A DNA stretch of 48,111 nt from Anaerolineales bacterium (GTDB taxonomy: Bacteria > Chloroflexota > Anaerolineae > Anaerolineales > UBA11579). The stretch spans positions 1-48,111 of the forward strand of contig JANJTX010000005.1 in assembly GCA_024710875.1 (NCBI GenBank), given 5' to 3'. The notes beneath the pieces were generated by a model. The model worked only from the letters and a program-made list of their open reading frames with translations. It was not told where the DNA came from and searched no databases. Of this stretch, positions 6,958 to 18,097 are shown piece by piece. Every line of letters begins with the position of its first letter. Position 1 is the first letter of the stretch. A program made the translations under genes and the position numbers.

Positions 6958-8355
6958 ATGAGTCAAGAAGATGCCCGCGACGGGCAGTCACAGAGCCAAG
7001 AGGAGGCGAACGACGCCAACGAAGAAATGTCGATGGAAGCCTTGCTGGAACAGGAAGGGGTTACCTTTGACCTGCCCCGCCCGGGAGATATCCGCACGGG
7101 TGTAATCGCCAGCGTGGCCAACGATGAAATTCTGGTGAGTATTGGCGCCAAGTCTGAAGGCGTCATTCCCAACCGCGAACTCGCCCAGTTGAGCGCCGAA
7201 GAACGCGCCAAGCTGACGGTGGGCAGCGAAATTACCGTCTATGTCATCAGCCCGGAAAGCCGCCAGGGAACCTTGCTGCTCTCCTATACCCGCGCCATGG
7301 AAGAAGATGATTGGCTCCAGGCGGAAGAAATGATGAAGAAGAAGGACGCCCACGAAAGCACGATTGAAGGCTTCAACAAGGGCGGCCTGATTGTCAACGT
7401 CCAGCGCCTGCGCGGCTTTGTGCCGGCTTCGCAAATTGGCAACGCCCGCCGCATGTCTTACCAGGGCGACACCCCCGAAGCGCGCTGGGGCAAAATGGTT
7501 GGCGAGCCGATTGTCGTGCGCATCATTGAAGTGGACCGCGAACGCCGCCGCCTGATCCTCTCTGAAAAAGCCGCCTCCTCCGAATCCCGTGAAGCCCTCA
7601 AAGAGCGCTTGCTGGACGAATTGGAAGTGGGCGAAACCCGCACCGGCCGGGTGACCAGCCTGGCCACCTTTGGCGCATTCGTCAACATCAATGGCGCCGA
7701 TGGCCTGGTGCATCTCTCTGAAATCTCCTGGGAACACATCAACCATCCCAGCGAAGCCCTGGAAGTGGGCCAGGAAGTGAACGTCAAAATCATCAGCCTC
7801 GACAAAGAGCGCAAGCGCATTGGCCTGTCCATCCGGCAGTTGGCCAACGACCCGTGGGACAAGCACGTGGAAGCCTACCAGGTCGGCCAGCTTGTGGAAG
7901 GCAACATCACCCGCCTGACCAAGTTTGGCGCCTTTGCCCGCATTGACGACAACCTCGAAGGCCTGATACACGTTTCTGAATTGAGCGAACGCCGGGTGGA
8001 ACACCCCAAGGAAGTCGTGAAGGAAGGCGACACCCTCACCCTGCGCATCATCAAGATTGACAACGAGAACCGCCGCATTGGTTTGAGCCTGCGCAAGGTC
8101 GAATCGCTGGAATACAGCGACACCGACTGGGAAATGGTGTTGGCCGAAATCGATGTAGAAGATGATGGCGCCGAAGCTGTAGCCGAGACCGTGACTGAAG
8201 AAACCGAGGACAGCATGGCGACCGAGATGGACGCCGTGGTGGCCGAAGCGGAACCGGAAATCGAAGCGGCCAGCGCAGACGAGCCGGAGATTGAGCCGGA
8301 AGCCGAGGCTGAACCAGAGGCCGAAGCCGCCAGCGAAGACGAACCGGAAGCCTGA
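6958..8355 (+). CDS. rpsA: 30S ribosomal protein S1-like, four S1 domains
   Basis: A 465-residue RNA-binding protein with four S1 (OB-fold) repeats at about residues 41-108, 125-195, 215-285 and 300-372; the third and fourth carry the canonical FGAFVNI and GLVHLSEIS / GLIHVSELS signatures. An acidic Glu/Ala/Pro-rich tail with imperfect EPEAEAE repeats closes the protein. S1 brings mRNA to the 30S subunit. Four-domain forms are usual outside proteobacteria, where the protein may bind the ribosome more loosely. I chose ATG 6958, with GGAG 11 bases upstream, because the promoter at 6762-6790 overlaps the longer frame. The leader can fold (see findings). A strong terminator follows. Confidence 0.85.
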   Translation: MSQEDARDGQSQSQEEANDANEEMSMEALLEQEGVTFDLPRPGDIRTGVIASVANDEILVSIGAKSEGVIPNRELAQLSAEERAKLTVGSEITVYVISPESRQGTLLLSYTRAMEEDDWLQAEEMMKKKDAHESTIEGFNKGGLIVNVQRLRGFVPASQIGNARRMSYQGDTPEARWGKMVGEPIVVRIIEVDRERRRLILSEKAASSESREALKERLLDELEVGETRTGRVTSLATFGAFVNINGADGLVHLSEISWEHINHPSEALEVGQEVNVKIISLDKERKRIGLSIRQLANDPWDKHVEAYQVGQLVEGNITRLTKFGAFARIDDNLEGLIHVSELSERRVEHPKEVVKEGDTLTLRIIKIDNENRRIGLSLRKVESLEYSDTDWEMVLAEIDVEDDGAEAVAETVTEETEDSMATEMDAVVAEAEPEIEAASADEPEIEPEAEAEPEAEAASEDEPEA

Positions 8356-8375
8356 CCCACAGCATTTTGAAACCC

Positions 8376-8411
8376 AAAAGACGCTCCCTTACCCGGAGCG
8401 TCTTTTCTTTT
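8376..8411 (+). terminator. terminator after S1 gene
   Basis: AAAAGACGCTCC (8376-8387) and GGAGCGTCTTTT (8395-8406) form a perfect 12-base-pair stem with a 7-base loop, followed by C and four T. Confidence 0.9.
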
Positions 8412-8490
8412 GCCAACCCCGAATGGTACAGATGGCTTATCTTAGAGTTTTGTAAATCATTCCTATGGAGGGCGGCGGCCGGGCAAGTTC

Positions 8491-8499
8491 TGGTAGAAT
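8491..8499 (+). promoter_or_regulatory. extended -10 promoter of clpC
   Basis: TGGTAGAAT is an extended -10 element; no good -35 box is seen at 17 bases. Transcription would start near 8506, about 60 bases before the clpC start. No CIRCE or CtsR-like operator is visible. Confidence 0.45.
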
Positions 8500-8566
8500 C
8501 AAACCCAATCTTGACCGAATTACTGGTAGTGAAGTACGGAACGGCTAACGACTCAGGAGGCCCGCG

Positions 8567-11089
<2,523 letters not shown>

Positions 11090-11100
11090 ACGAAACAGCA

Positions 11101-11134
11101 AAGAACTCTCGCCAGATGGCGGGAGTTCTTTTTT
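11101..11134 (+). terminator. terminator after clpC
   Basis: A 13-base arm starting AAGAACTCTC pairs perfectly with an arm ending AGTTCTT across the loop AGAT, and a run of T follows the stem. Confidence 0.9.
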
Positions 11135-11168
11135 ATCAGGGCAGCGTGGCGATGCTCCCAGTGAAGAC

Positions 11169-11267
11169 GACTGAAATATTTACTCAGTCGGGATTCCTCC
11201 CTTCGACTACGCTCAGGGCAAGCGCTGGCCGAGCGCTGCTTCGCAGCGTCGGCTTCTAGGAATGACA
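11169..11267. repeat. PERSR-type intergenic repeat
   Basis: The stretch contains the widely dispersed sequence CTTCGACTACGCTCAGGGC. Its reverse translation CPERSRRE is familiar from spurious ORFs in many genomes. It is bounded by GGATTCCT and AGGAATGACA in inverted orientation and holds CGCTGC-TTC-GCAGCG and other palindromes. A separate hairpin, GACTGA-N9-TCAGTC, lies at its left end. The right end supplies a possible -35 box for radA. Confidence 0.65.
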
Positions 11268-11289
11268 AGCGGGCGTTTTCCTGTATAAT
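11262..11289 (+). promoter_or_regulatory. promoter of radA
   Basis: ATGACA (11262-11267), a 16-base spacer and TATAAT (11284-11289). The -35 half lies in the conserved end of the intergenic repeat. Transcription would start near 11296, about 33 bases before the radA ATG. Confidence 0.6.
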
Positions 11290-11328
11290 ATCCGAACAAA
11301 TGTACAGTAATCTTTGGGAGTGAGCGTC

Positions 11329-12729
11329 ATGGCAAAAACCCGTTCGGTCTTCGTGTGCCAGAGCTGCGGCAAAACCTCGCCGCGCCAGATGGGCAAATGC
11401 ACCGCCTGTGGCGAATACAACACCTATGTGGAAGAAATCATCGCCGCGCCCTCGGCCAAGGCCGCCCCGCGCGGTCTGGGGGCGCGCAGCGCGCCGCGCA
11501 AATTGTCTGAAATCCAGAGCGATGGCGAAGACCGCCTGCCGCTTTCGATTGGCGAGTTCGCCCGCGTGCTGGGCGGCGGCGTGGTGCCCGGCTCGATTGT
11601 GCTGATTGGCGGCGACCCGGGCATCGGCAAGTCCACCCTGCTGTTACAGGCCGCCATGGAAATGGCGCGTGACCATACTACCCTGTACGTCAGCGGCGAA
11701 GAGTCCGAGCACCAAATCAAGATGCGCGCCACCCGCCTGCTGCGCCAGCAGGAACGCCCGGAAACCGACCTGCCGGATGCGCTCTATCTGGTAACTGAAA
11801 CCAACCTGGAGGTGATTCTGGAGCATGTGCAGGCCACCGCCCCGACCCTGCTGATTGTCGACTCGATTCAAACGACCTACACCACCGAAGTCGAATCCAG
11901 CGCCGGCTCGGTGACCCAGGTGCGCGAATGTTCCTCACGCCTGCGCGAGCTGGCCAAGAACAACGGCGTGGCGGTCTTCCTCATCGGGCATGTCACCAAG
12001 GAAGGCACCATCGCCGGGCCACGCGTGCTGGAGCACATCGTGGATACGGTGCTGTACCTGGAGGGCGACCGCTTTGGCGCTTACCGCCTGTTGCGCTCAG
12101 TGAAGAACCGCTTTGGCCCCACCAGCGAGGTGGGCGTGTTTGAGATGCAGGAACGCGGTATGGTGGAAGTCAGCAACCCCTCGGAGGCCTTCCTCGCCGA
12201 GCGCATGGTGAACGCCCCCGGCTCGGCGATTGCGGTCACGATGGAAGGCACCCGCCCGCTGCTGGTGGAAGTGCAGGGCCTGACCAGCGCCACCCAGTTC
12301 GGCAATGCCCGCCGCACCGCCAACGGGGTGGACTTCAACCGCCTGCTGCTCACCACCGCCGTGCTCACCCGCCGTATGGGGCTGGGGCTGGGCGAGCAGG
12401 ATGTGTTCGTGAATGTCATCGGCGGGCTGAAAATCGGCGAGCCGGCCGCCGACCTGGCGGTGGCGGCCGCGATCGCGTCCTCGCTGAAAGACCAGCCGGT
12501 CAAGGCCGATACGGTGCTGATTGGCGAAGTGGGGCTTTCCGGCGAGTTGCGGCAGGTCAGCCAGATGCCGGCCCGCCTGCGCGAGGCCAGCAAGCTGGGC
12601 TTCAAGCGCGCTGTGGTGCCCAAGCGCATCCGCAAGGGCGAGGCGTGGCCGGAGGGGATTGAGGTGGTGGAAGTGCGCACGCTGCGCCAGGCGCTGGAAG
12701 AGGGCCTGGTGGCGGGGACGTCTAAATAA
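11329..12729 (+). CDS. radA: DNA repair protein RadA
   Basis: A 466-residue RecA-like ATPase that helps process recombination intermediates. An N-terminal C4 zinc finger has Cys at 10, 13, 24 and 27. Next comes Walker A GGDPGIGKST, then the RadA-specific KNRFGPTSEVGVFEM segment, and the C-terminal third is Lon-protease-like with VNVIGGLKIGEPAADLAVAAA; such domains lack protease activity in RadA. The frame stays open upstream to a TTG at 11314, but ATG 11329 has GGGAG eight bases before it and the zinc finger starts correctly from there. Its own promoter precedes it. No terminator with a T-run is seen after it. Confidence 0.95.
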   Translation: MAKTRSVFVCQSCGKTSPRQMGKCTACGEYNTYVEEIIAAPSAKAAPRGLGARSAPRKLSEIQSDGEDRLPLSIGEFARVLGGGVVPGSIVLIGGDPGIGKSTLLLQAAMEMARDHTTLYVSGEESEHQIKMRATRLLRQQERPETDLPDALYLVTETNLEVILEHVQATAPTLLIVDSIQTTYTTEVESSAGSVTQVRECSSRLRELAKNNGVAVFLIGHVTKEGTIAGPRVLEHIVDTVLYLEGDRFGAYRLLRSVKNRFGPTSEVGVFEMQERGMVEVSNPSEAFLAERMVNAPGSAIAVTMEGTRPLLVEVQGLTSATQFGNARRTANGVDFNRLLLTTAVLTRRMGLGLGEQDVFVNVIGGLKIGEPAADLAVAAAIASSLKDQPVKADTVLIGEVGLSGELRQVSQMPARLREASKLGFKRAVVPKRIRKGEAWPEGIEVVEVRTLRQALEEGLVAGTSK

Positions 12730-12785
12730 TCTCCTGTCAAGTAAGACTACTCAAGCGTCCAGGGGCGGAAGATACGCAGTAGCGT

Positions 12786-12824
12786 GGGGCGGGTTTAAGG
12801 ATGCGTAGCATCCCAACCTGCCCC
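12786..12824. repeat. imperfect palindrome after radA
   Basis: GGGGCGGGTT pairs with AACCTGCCCC (one G-T wobble), enclosing a second perfect stem, GGATGC-GTA-GCATCC. No T-run follows. It resembles the palindrome at 29003-29031 in its outer arms, so it may be a dispersed repeat. The rest of the 200-base gap holds nothing I recognise. Confidence 0.5.
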
Positions 12825-12931
12825 TACTGTTCAGGTACAAAACTCTCACCCGCCAAACCCCGCCCCGAATTCGCACAAATGGGGTAAATTAACGCCATTG
12901 GCCTGATTCACCACACACAAGGAGAGTAGAG

Positions 12932-13813
12932 ATGCAGGAGAGTTTCATCCAGAGCGTGCTGTTGCCGCTCGCCATTGTCTTCATCATGGTCGCCCTGGGC
13001 ATGACCCTCACCCTGGCCGACTTCCGGCGGGTGCTGTCGCAGCCCAAACAGGTCACCATTGGCCTGCTGTGCCAGATGGTACTGCTGCCGATCCTCGGCT
13101 TTGGGGTCGCCAGCCTGTTCGGCCTGCCGCCGGTGTACGCCGTCAGCATCATTCTGCTGGCGGCCGCACCGGGGGGTACGACCTCCAACATGATTGTGCA
13201 CGCCGCAGAAGGCGACCGGGCGCTTTCCGTCACCCTGACGGCCCTTTCCAATTCGCTGGCGTGGCTCACCATGCCCTTCCTGCTCAGCCTTGGCATCCGC
13301 CAGTTTGGCGGCAGCGGCGAACTCTCCGATTTCCCGGTCGGTGACCTGATGGTACAGGTGGCGGCGCTCACGATTGTGCCAGTATTGCTGGGCATGGGCA
13401 TCCGCAAATGGAAGCCGGACTTTGCCGAGAACAGCAAGCGCATCACCAAGATCCTGGCAGCCGCCTTCCTGTTCCTCATCATCATCGCCCTCGTCGTCCA
13501 GAACTGGGACACCATCGTCACCGACGGGCCGCGCTTCGCCCCGGCCTTCATCGTGCTCAATCTGGCCGCCCTGGCGATGGGCTATTTTGTGCCGCGCGCC
13601 CTGGGCATTAATGAGGTGCAATCCAGCACCATCAGCATTGAGGCCGGCATGCAGAACGGCACCATCGCCATCACCATCGCGCTGGCCGTCCTCGGCAACA
13701 GCGAGATGTCGGTCATCCCCGGCCTGTATTCCATCTGGATGTTCATAACCGGCTTCGGGCTGGCCGCCTGGCTGGCGCGCCGCAACACCGCCAACCAAAC
13801 CGCTACAGCCTGA
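12932..13813 (+). CDS. bile acid:sodium symporter family protein
   Basis: A 293-residue membrane protein with about nine or ten helices of the BASS/arsenite-permease fold. Recognisable family segments are the early MALGMTLTLADFRRVL, the AAAPGGTTSNMIVHAAEGD crossover-type motif near residues 83-100, and STISIEAGMQNGTIAI late in the protein. Members move sodium with organic anions such as bile acids or pyruvate; the substrate here cannot be told. The start is supported by AAGGAGAG seven or eight bases upstream. It is transcribed alone, with a strong terminator after it. Confidence 0.88.
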   Translation: MQESFIQSVLLPLAIVFIMVALGMTLTLADFRRVLSQPKQVTIGLLCQMVLLPILGFGVASLFGLPPVYAVSIILLAAAPGGTTSNMIVHAAEGDRALSVTLTALSNSLAWLTMPFLLSLGIRQFGGSGELSDFPVGDLMVQVAALTIVPVLLGMGIRKWKPDFAENSKRITKILAAAFLFLIIIALVVQNWDTIVTDGPRFAPAFIVLNLAALAMGYFVPRALGINEVQSSTISIEAGMQNGTIAITIALAVLGNSEMSVIPGLYSIWMFITGFGLAAWLARRNTANQTATA

Positions 13814-13832
13814 TTCCAGAAACATTTTCCGC

Positions 13833-13863
13833 AAACAGCCGTCCTCTGGGCGGCTGTTTTTTT
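13833..13863 (+). terminator. terminator after BASS gene
   Basis: AAACAGCCG and CGGCTGTTT form a 9-base-pair stem around a 9-base loop, continuing into seven T. Confidence 0.9.
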
Positions 13864-13968
13864 GTTCGGAGAGTATCCAGCCCCGCCTATCGAAACTGGA
13901 AACTCCTTTTACCCCGGTTTGCTTGACCGCACCGCAATAAGCGATTACAAACAAGGGCGGATTTGACC

Positions 13969-15288
13969 ATGCGTACCTCAACCCTCACCCCCCTCCAAAA
14001 ACACAACTTCCACCACCTGTATTGGGATGTATTCTACTGGGGCGTACTGGCTGGCAGTACGCTGGCCTTTCTGCCGGTGTTCCTGGCGCGCCTGGAAGCC
14101 ACTACCTTTGAAGTCGGTCTGCTGACGGCCGGGCCGGCGGTGGTCAGTATCCTGCTCGCCACCCTCGCCGGGCGCTTCATGCGCGGCCGCGACATGGTGC
14201 GCCTGACCTGGATTACTGCCATCATCCATCGCCTCGGCTATCTGGTGCTCATCCCGTTGCCGTGGCTGCTGGGCCAGAGCGGGCAGGTATGGGCCGCCCT
14301 CGGCCTGACGCTGATTTTCTCGCTGCCGGGCACCGTGATTTCGATTTCCTTCAACGCCATGTTCGCCGATTTGGTCGCCGCCGAGTGGCGGCCGCATGTG
14401 GTCGGGCGGCGCAACGCCCTCTTGAGTTTGAGTATGACCCTCGGCACGCTCGGTTGCGGCTGGCTGCTGGATAGCCTGCCCTTCGCCCTCAACTACCAGG
14501 TGGTCTTCGCCATCGGCGCTGTAGGCGCGGCTTTGAGTACCTATCACCTGCTACGGCTCAAGCCGGTGAATGACACCCCGGTCCGGTTTGGCATCCCGCT
14601 GCGCGATTTCGCCCGCCAGGGCTGGGTGCTGATGGGGGACGCGGTGCGCACGCCCACTGGCCTGCGCTACCTGCTGCGCCAGAGCGGACAAACCCTGATT
14701 CGGTTTGACCTGCTCAAAACCCCGTTTGGGCCGTTCATGCTGGCCTACCTGATTTTCTATACCTTCCAGTACATCTCAGTACCCATCTTTCCCTTATTTT
14801 TCGTAGAAACCCTCCACCTCACGGATGGCGTCATCAGCCTGGGGTATGCGGTCTTTCACCTGGCGATGATGGCCAGTTCCATGGCGCTCGGCTGGGTGAA
14901 TGCGCGCGTGAACAGCCACCGCGTGCTGACCATCAGTGTGGTGCTGTATTGTGTGTATCCGCTGTTTATGGGGTTTGCTCAAGATACTTTTATGGTCATT
15001 CTGGCTTCCCTGCTGGGCGGGTTGGTGTGGGGAATTGCCAATGGCCAGATGGTCAGCGCCCTGATGGACCGCGTGCCGGAAGATGACCGCCCGGCCCACA
15101 TGGCCCTGCATCATCTCGTATTGAATGTCGGCATTCTGGGGGGATCGTTTATTGGCCCGTTTGTGGGGCAATTCTTCGGCCTGCGCGGCGCTGTACTGAC
15201 CGGAGCCGCCCTGCGCGTGGTGGCCGGGCTGGTGCTGGGTGTGCTGGCGCGGCCACACAAAGCGGCTGACCCAGCCCCCTCGGTTTAG
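13969..15288 (+). CDS. MFS transporter
   Basis: A 439-residue protein with the twelve hydrophobic segments of the major facilitator superfamily. After helix 2 a polar loop RFMRGRDMVRLTWI stands where the family's GxxxDRxGRR-type loop is expected. A long central cytoplasmic loop (roughly 205-245) separates the halves. The N-terminus KHNFHHLYWDVFYWGVL and the conserved placement suggest a subgroup common in Chloroflexota, with substrate unknown. ATG 13969 is used; a TTG two codons earlier is closer to the weak AAGGGCGG site and remains possible. Its stop overlaps the stop of the convergent gene at 15285, leaving no room for a separate terminator. Confidence 0.85.
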   Translation: MRTSTLTPLQKHNFHHLYWDVFYWGVLAGSTLAFLPVFLARLEATTFEVGLLTAGPAVVSILLATLAGRFMRGRDMVRLTWITAIIHRLGYLVLIPLPWLLGQSGQVWAALGLTLIFSLPGTVISISFNAMFADLVAAEWRPHVVGRRNALLSLSMTLGTLGCGWLLDSLPFALNYQVVFAIGAVGAALSTYHLLRLKPVNDTPVRFGIPLRDFARQGWVLMGDAVRTPTGLRYLLRQSGQTLIRFDLLKTPFGPFMLAYLIFYTFQYISVPIFPLFFVETLHLTDGVISLGYAVFHLAMMASSMALGWVNARVNSHRVLTISVVLYCVYPLFMGFAQDTFMVILASLLGGLVWGIANGQMVSALMDRVPEDDRPAHMALHHLVLNVGILGGSFIGPFVGQFFGLRGAVLTGAALRVVAGLVLGVLARPHKAADPAPSV

Positions 15289-16568
15289 CCGAGGCGCGCC
15301 GCCAGCAGCGGCACGAACATCTCCTCGGGGTGCAGGCCACCATGCCGCCCCACCAGCCAATCTTCACGCGCATGCCACCAGAGGAACGCATCCCCGCGCG
15401 GCAGCAACACCAAATCGCCAATGCGGGTGAGGATGTCTTCATGAAAGGGCGGCGGGCCAAAGAGCCCGGCATGCAGGGCGTTGACCGATTCCAGCACAAT
15501 AAACTGATTGGGCCAGGTTTTTTCGATGTACTCGCGCACGGCTTCCAACTGCCCGGGCCGCACATACAAAAACGGCAGGCGGTTCTCGCCCGCCCACAGC
15601 AAGACGCGCCGCGCCAGGGCAGGGTGATTGCGCAGCATGTAGTGCGGGTCGCCGGTGCGGGTCAGCAGGCCGCCGTGATCGGCAGTGAGGATGAAGAGCG
15701 TGTCCTTGCGGGCGGCCGGGCTTAAATCATTGAAGAGGTAGCGGTCCAGCGCCTGGCTGAAGTGAGCGAACTCGGCGCGCGGCTGGGCGGCATCCGGCCC
15801 GTAGAAATGCGAAAGCGTGTCCACCTCGCTCCAGTAGGCCCAGATATACATCGGCGCGCCGGGGGCAGCTTCCAAGCGCTGGCGCAGGGCGAGGCTGAAC
15901 TCGGCCGGGGTGAAAAACGATTGCCGCTCGGCGGCCGGAAACAACATCCGCGACAGGCTGGAATAGGCGATGCTGTGATGGTGGTAGGTATAGGTCGGGA
16001 TGCCGTGCGCGGCCAGATGCGCATCCAGCGTGGGCAGCGGCAGAAATGTCGCCGGGTCAAAACCGGCCTCGGTGGTCAGGTCACCATGCTGGCCGCGAAA
16101 CGCAATCGGGTGAAAGCTGATCATGTTCGCCACCAGGTTGTAGTCGCGCAACCACATCTCGTAGCCGGTAATGCCGTGGGCGGCCGGGGCGGCGCCGCTC
16201 CACAGGGCGGTAAGGGCCGCGGCGGTGGTGCTGGGGGCGATGGAAGTCAGCGGAGCCAGCATACCCTCGGCCTGCAACCGCTGCCACAGGGGGCTGTCCG
16301 GCAGCCACTCCTGAAAACGATGCAGGGCGAGCGAATCCATCACCAGGAGCACCACCCGCCGGGCGCCAGCCGCCAATTCGGCCAGGCCGGGCGTGGTCAG
16401 CGGCCCGCTACCAAAGGGTGGCGCGCCGAGAGCGGCGGCCACCGAACCGGGCAGGTTGACAATCGAGCCGCCGGCATAGGCGGGGGCCTGCAAATCATCC
16501 GGCAACGGCAACTCCGGCAGACGGGTCTGGCGCAGGGCGGGCAACAGGTCAGGGGAGTGGTCAGGCAT
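15285..16568 (-). CDS. alkaline phosphatase/phosphodiesterase-superfamily enzyme
   Basis: A 427-residue protein of the type I phosphodiesterase/nucleotide pyrophosphatase group. The first metal site is in VVLLVMDSL (about residues 70-80), a Thr nucleophile is likely in SIAPSTTAAALTALWSG, and a late metal site is seen in LTADHGGL. EVDTLSHFYGPD supplies the typical Asp/His pair. No signal peptide is evident, so the enzyme is probably cytoplasmic. It hydrolyses a phosphodiester or phosphate monoester that cannot be specified. It lies downstream of menA on the same strand with a 34-base gap and runs into the convergent MFS gene with overlapping stop codons. Confidence 0.82.
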   Translation of the reverse strand: MPDHSPDLLPALRQTRLPELPLPDDLQAPAYAGGSIVNLPGSVAAALGAPPFGSGPLTTPGLAELAAGARRVVLLVMDSLALHRFQEWLPDSPLWQRLQAEGMLAPLTSIAPSTTAAALTALWSGAAPAAHGITGYEMWLRDYNLVANMISFHPIAFRGQHGDLTTEAGFDPATFLPLPTLDAHLAAHGIPTYTYHHHSIAYSSLSRMLFPAAERQSFFTPAEFSLALRQRLEAAPGAPMYIWAYWSEVDTLSHFYGPDAAQPRAEFAHFSQALDRYLFNDLSPAARKDTLFILTADHGGLLTRTGDPHYMLRNHPALARRVLLWAGENRLPFLYVRPGQLEAVREYIEKTWPNQFIVLESVNALHAGLFGPPPFHEDILTRIGDLVLLPRGDAFLWWHAREDWLVGRHGGLHPEEMFVPLLAARLG

Positions 16569-16602
16569 GGGTGGGTTCTCGTTTATTGAGGATTGGGGGG
16601 AG

Positions 16603-17505
16603 TTATAGCACCAGCCCGAGGGCCAGCAGCAGGCTGTAGCGCAAAGCCAGCGTAGCAGTCTGACCCAGCACGGCGTTCAGCGGCGGCCCCGCCAGCCCGC
16701 CGCGCAACGTGCGCAGCAGTTTCAGCCCGCCGGGCAGGGACAGCCAGGCCAGCAACGCCCAGCGGCTACCCCAGCCCAGGCCGGCAATTGCCAGCGGTGC
16801 AAAAAAGGCCAGCGCCAGCATCAGGGCATATTCGGCTTCGGCCGCGCCGCGGCCAAAGCGCACCGCAATGTTCGTGCGGCCTCCCGCCCGGTCAGTCTCC
16901 ACATCCCGGATGTTATTGACCACCAGGATATTGACAATCAGCCCACCGACCGCTGCGCCGGCCAGCCAGGCCGCCGCTGGCAGATGACCGCCAGCGACAT
17001 AAGCCGTGCCGCCCACCGCCACCAGCCCGAAAAAGATGAACACGAAAATATCGCCCAACCCATTATAGGCCAGCGGGTACGGCCCGGCGGTATAGGCAAT
17101 GCCCGCCAGAATGGAAAGCAACCCGATGACCAGCAGCGACCAGCCGCCCACAAAAATCAGGTACACACCGGCCAACGCCGCCAGCCCAAAAGCCAGCGCC
17201 GCCCCGGCCCAAACCTGGCGCGGGGTGAGCAGGCCAGCCTGGGTGACGCGGGTCGGGCCGAGGCGCCGCTCGTTGTCCGTGCCGCGCTTGAAATCTGCCA
17301 CATCATTGACGAGGTTGGTGCCAATTTGTATCAACAGAGCCCCAAGCAGGGCGGCCAGCGCCGCCAGCGGCCGGAAACTGCCGCCAGCAAACGCCAGCGC
17401 CGCTCCTACCAGCACCGGAGCCAGGGCCGCGGGCAAGGTGCGCGGCCGAATCGCCAGCCACCAGCGCGCCACCGGGCCGGGTGGCGATAAAATCGTCTCA
17501 GTCAT
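16603..17505 (-). CDS. menA: 1,4-dihydroxy-2-naphthoate polyprenyltransferase MenA
   Basis: A 300-residue UbiA-family membrane prenyltransferase. The first Asp-rich motif, NLVNDVADFKRGTD, followed by GPTRVTQAGLLT, is diagnostic of MenA rather than UbiA or chlorophyll synthase. The second, NNIRDVETDRAGGRTN, comes at about residue 195. It joins the polyprenyl tail to DHNA to give demethylmenaquinone in the cytoplasmic membrane, so the organism probably respires with menaquinone. No other men genes are adjacent. It starts about 590 bases from dnaA, divergently, across the putative replication origin. Confidence 0.9.
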   Translation of the reverse strand: MTETILSPPGPVARWWLAIRPRTLPAALAPVLVGAALAFAGGSFRPLAALAALLGALLIQIGTNLVNDVADFKRGTDNERRLGPTRVTQAGLLTPRQVWAGAALAFGLAALAGVYLIFVGGWSLLVIGLLSILAGIAYTAGPYPLAYNGLGDIFVFIFFGLVAVGGTAYVAGGHLPAAAWLAGAAVGGLIVNILVVNNIRDVETDRAGGRTNIAVRFGRGAAEAEYALMLALAFFAPLAIAGLGWGSRWALLAWLSLPGGLKLLRTLRGGLAGPPLNAVLGQTATLALRYSLLLALGLVL

Positions 17506-17683
17506 TAAACACTCCCATTGGTGAAGATGGGGGGATTATAACGGCTGGTCGCGCCGGCCGCGACTGTGCATTTCGGCGGCATTCCCGCCACCCGCGAACT
17601 GCAAACCCCGCCGGAACTGAATCATTCGCCAGATGAGCGGTGGATTAAAACATGCCGCGCCAGCGCGGATTTCTTTAAGCCTG

Positions 17684-17773
17684 TACCCCCATCGCTGGCA
17701 CTATACCCCCTACTGGCGAGATTCACCGCCATATATGGCCTGTGGATAACTTTCACCCCCTATGGCTGGCGAG
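17684..17773. repeat. iteron-like direct repeats by DnaA box
   Basis: Three copies begin at 17684, 17704 and 17754, each with ACCCCC and then a variable few bases and CTGGC(GAG). Their spacings of 20 and 50 bases are near whole helical turns, and the perfect DnaA box falls between the second and third. Further GGCTGGC cores occur at about 17779 and 17863. Confidence 0.5.
17741..17749 (-). other. consensus DnaA box
   Basis: TGTGGATAA on the plus strand is the exact complement of TTATCCACA, the consensus DnaA-binding 9-mer. It lies about 350 bases upstream of the dnaA start. Confidence 0.7.
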
Positions 17774-17884
17774 CAGTTGGCTGGCCGGCAGCAGCCAGCG
17801 CGACCGGGGTACGCGCGCTCAAAGTTTTAACATTCGCCAATCTTAAAATTTTTGATTCTTTTAGGCTGGCGTAGGCTGGGCGTA

Positions 17885-17913
17885 TTGCTGATTCAAAATC
17901 CGTCTGCTACAAT
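17885..17913 (+). promoter_or_regulatory. promoter of dnaA
   Basis: TTGCTG (17885-17890), a 17-base spacer and TACAAT (17908-17913) with an extended TGC just before it. Transcription would start near 17920, giving a dnaA leader of about 178 bases. Confidence 0.55.
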
Positions 17914-18097
17914 TTGGTTCCCAAGACACACACCGAGCTATGCACGGCCCCAGTTTCACACCACGGGGCCGCCCGCCGGAAACCTCACAATTCAGCATCC
18001 ACAGCCCCTTTTCCCAACGCGTGAGGCGCGCGTCCGGCTTGTTTGATGTTGCAATTTACCGGCGCATAGCAGGACGTTTTGAGGAGGAGCGCAGGAT

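Larger units (their letters stand above)
17506..18097. other. putative chromosomal origin (oriC) upstream of dnaA
   Basis: A 590-base gap with no believable gene. It holds one perfect DnaA box (TGTGGATAA at 17741-17749), three direct repeats of the form tACCCCC followed by a GCTGGCGAG-like end (17684-17700, 17704-17720, 17754-17773), and an AT-rich stretch at 17821-17865 that could unwind. Weaker 7/9 DnaA-box matches lie at 17640-17648 and 17995-18003. The position next to dnaA supports an origin. Only one perfect box is present, so confidence is moderate; strand-composition skew would test it. Confidence 0.55.

Noticed and set aside
17566-17874. 102-residue ORF in the dnaA upstream region
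   Set aside because: No ribosome binding site or family; it covers the DnaA box, repeats and AT-rich stretch of the putative origin.
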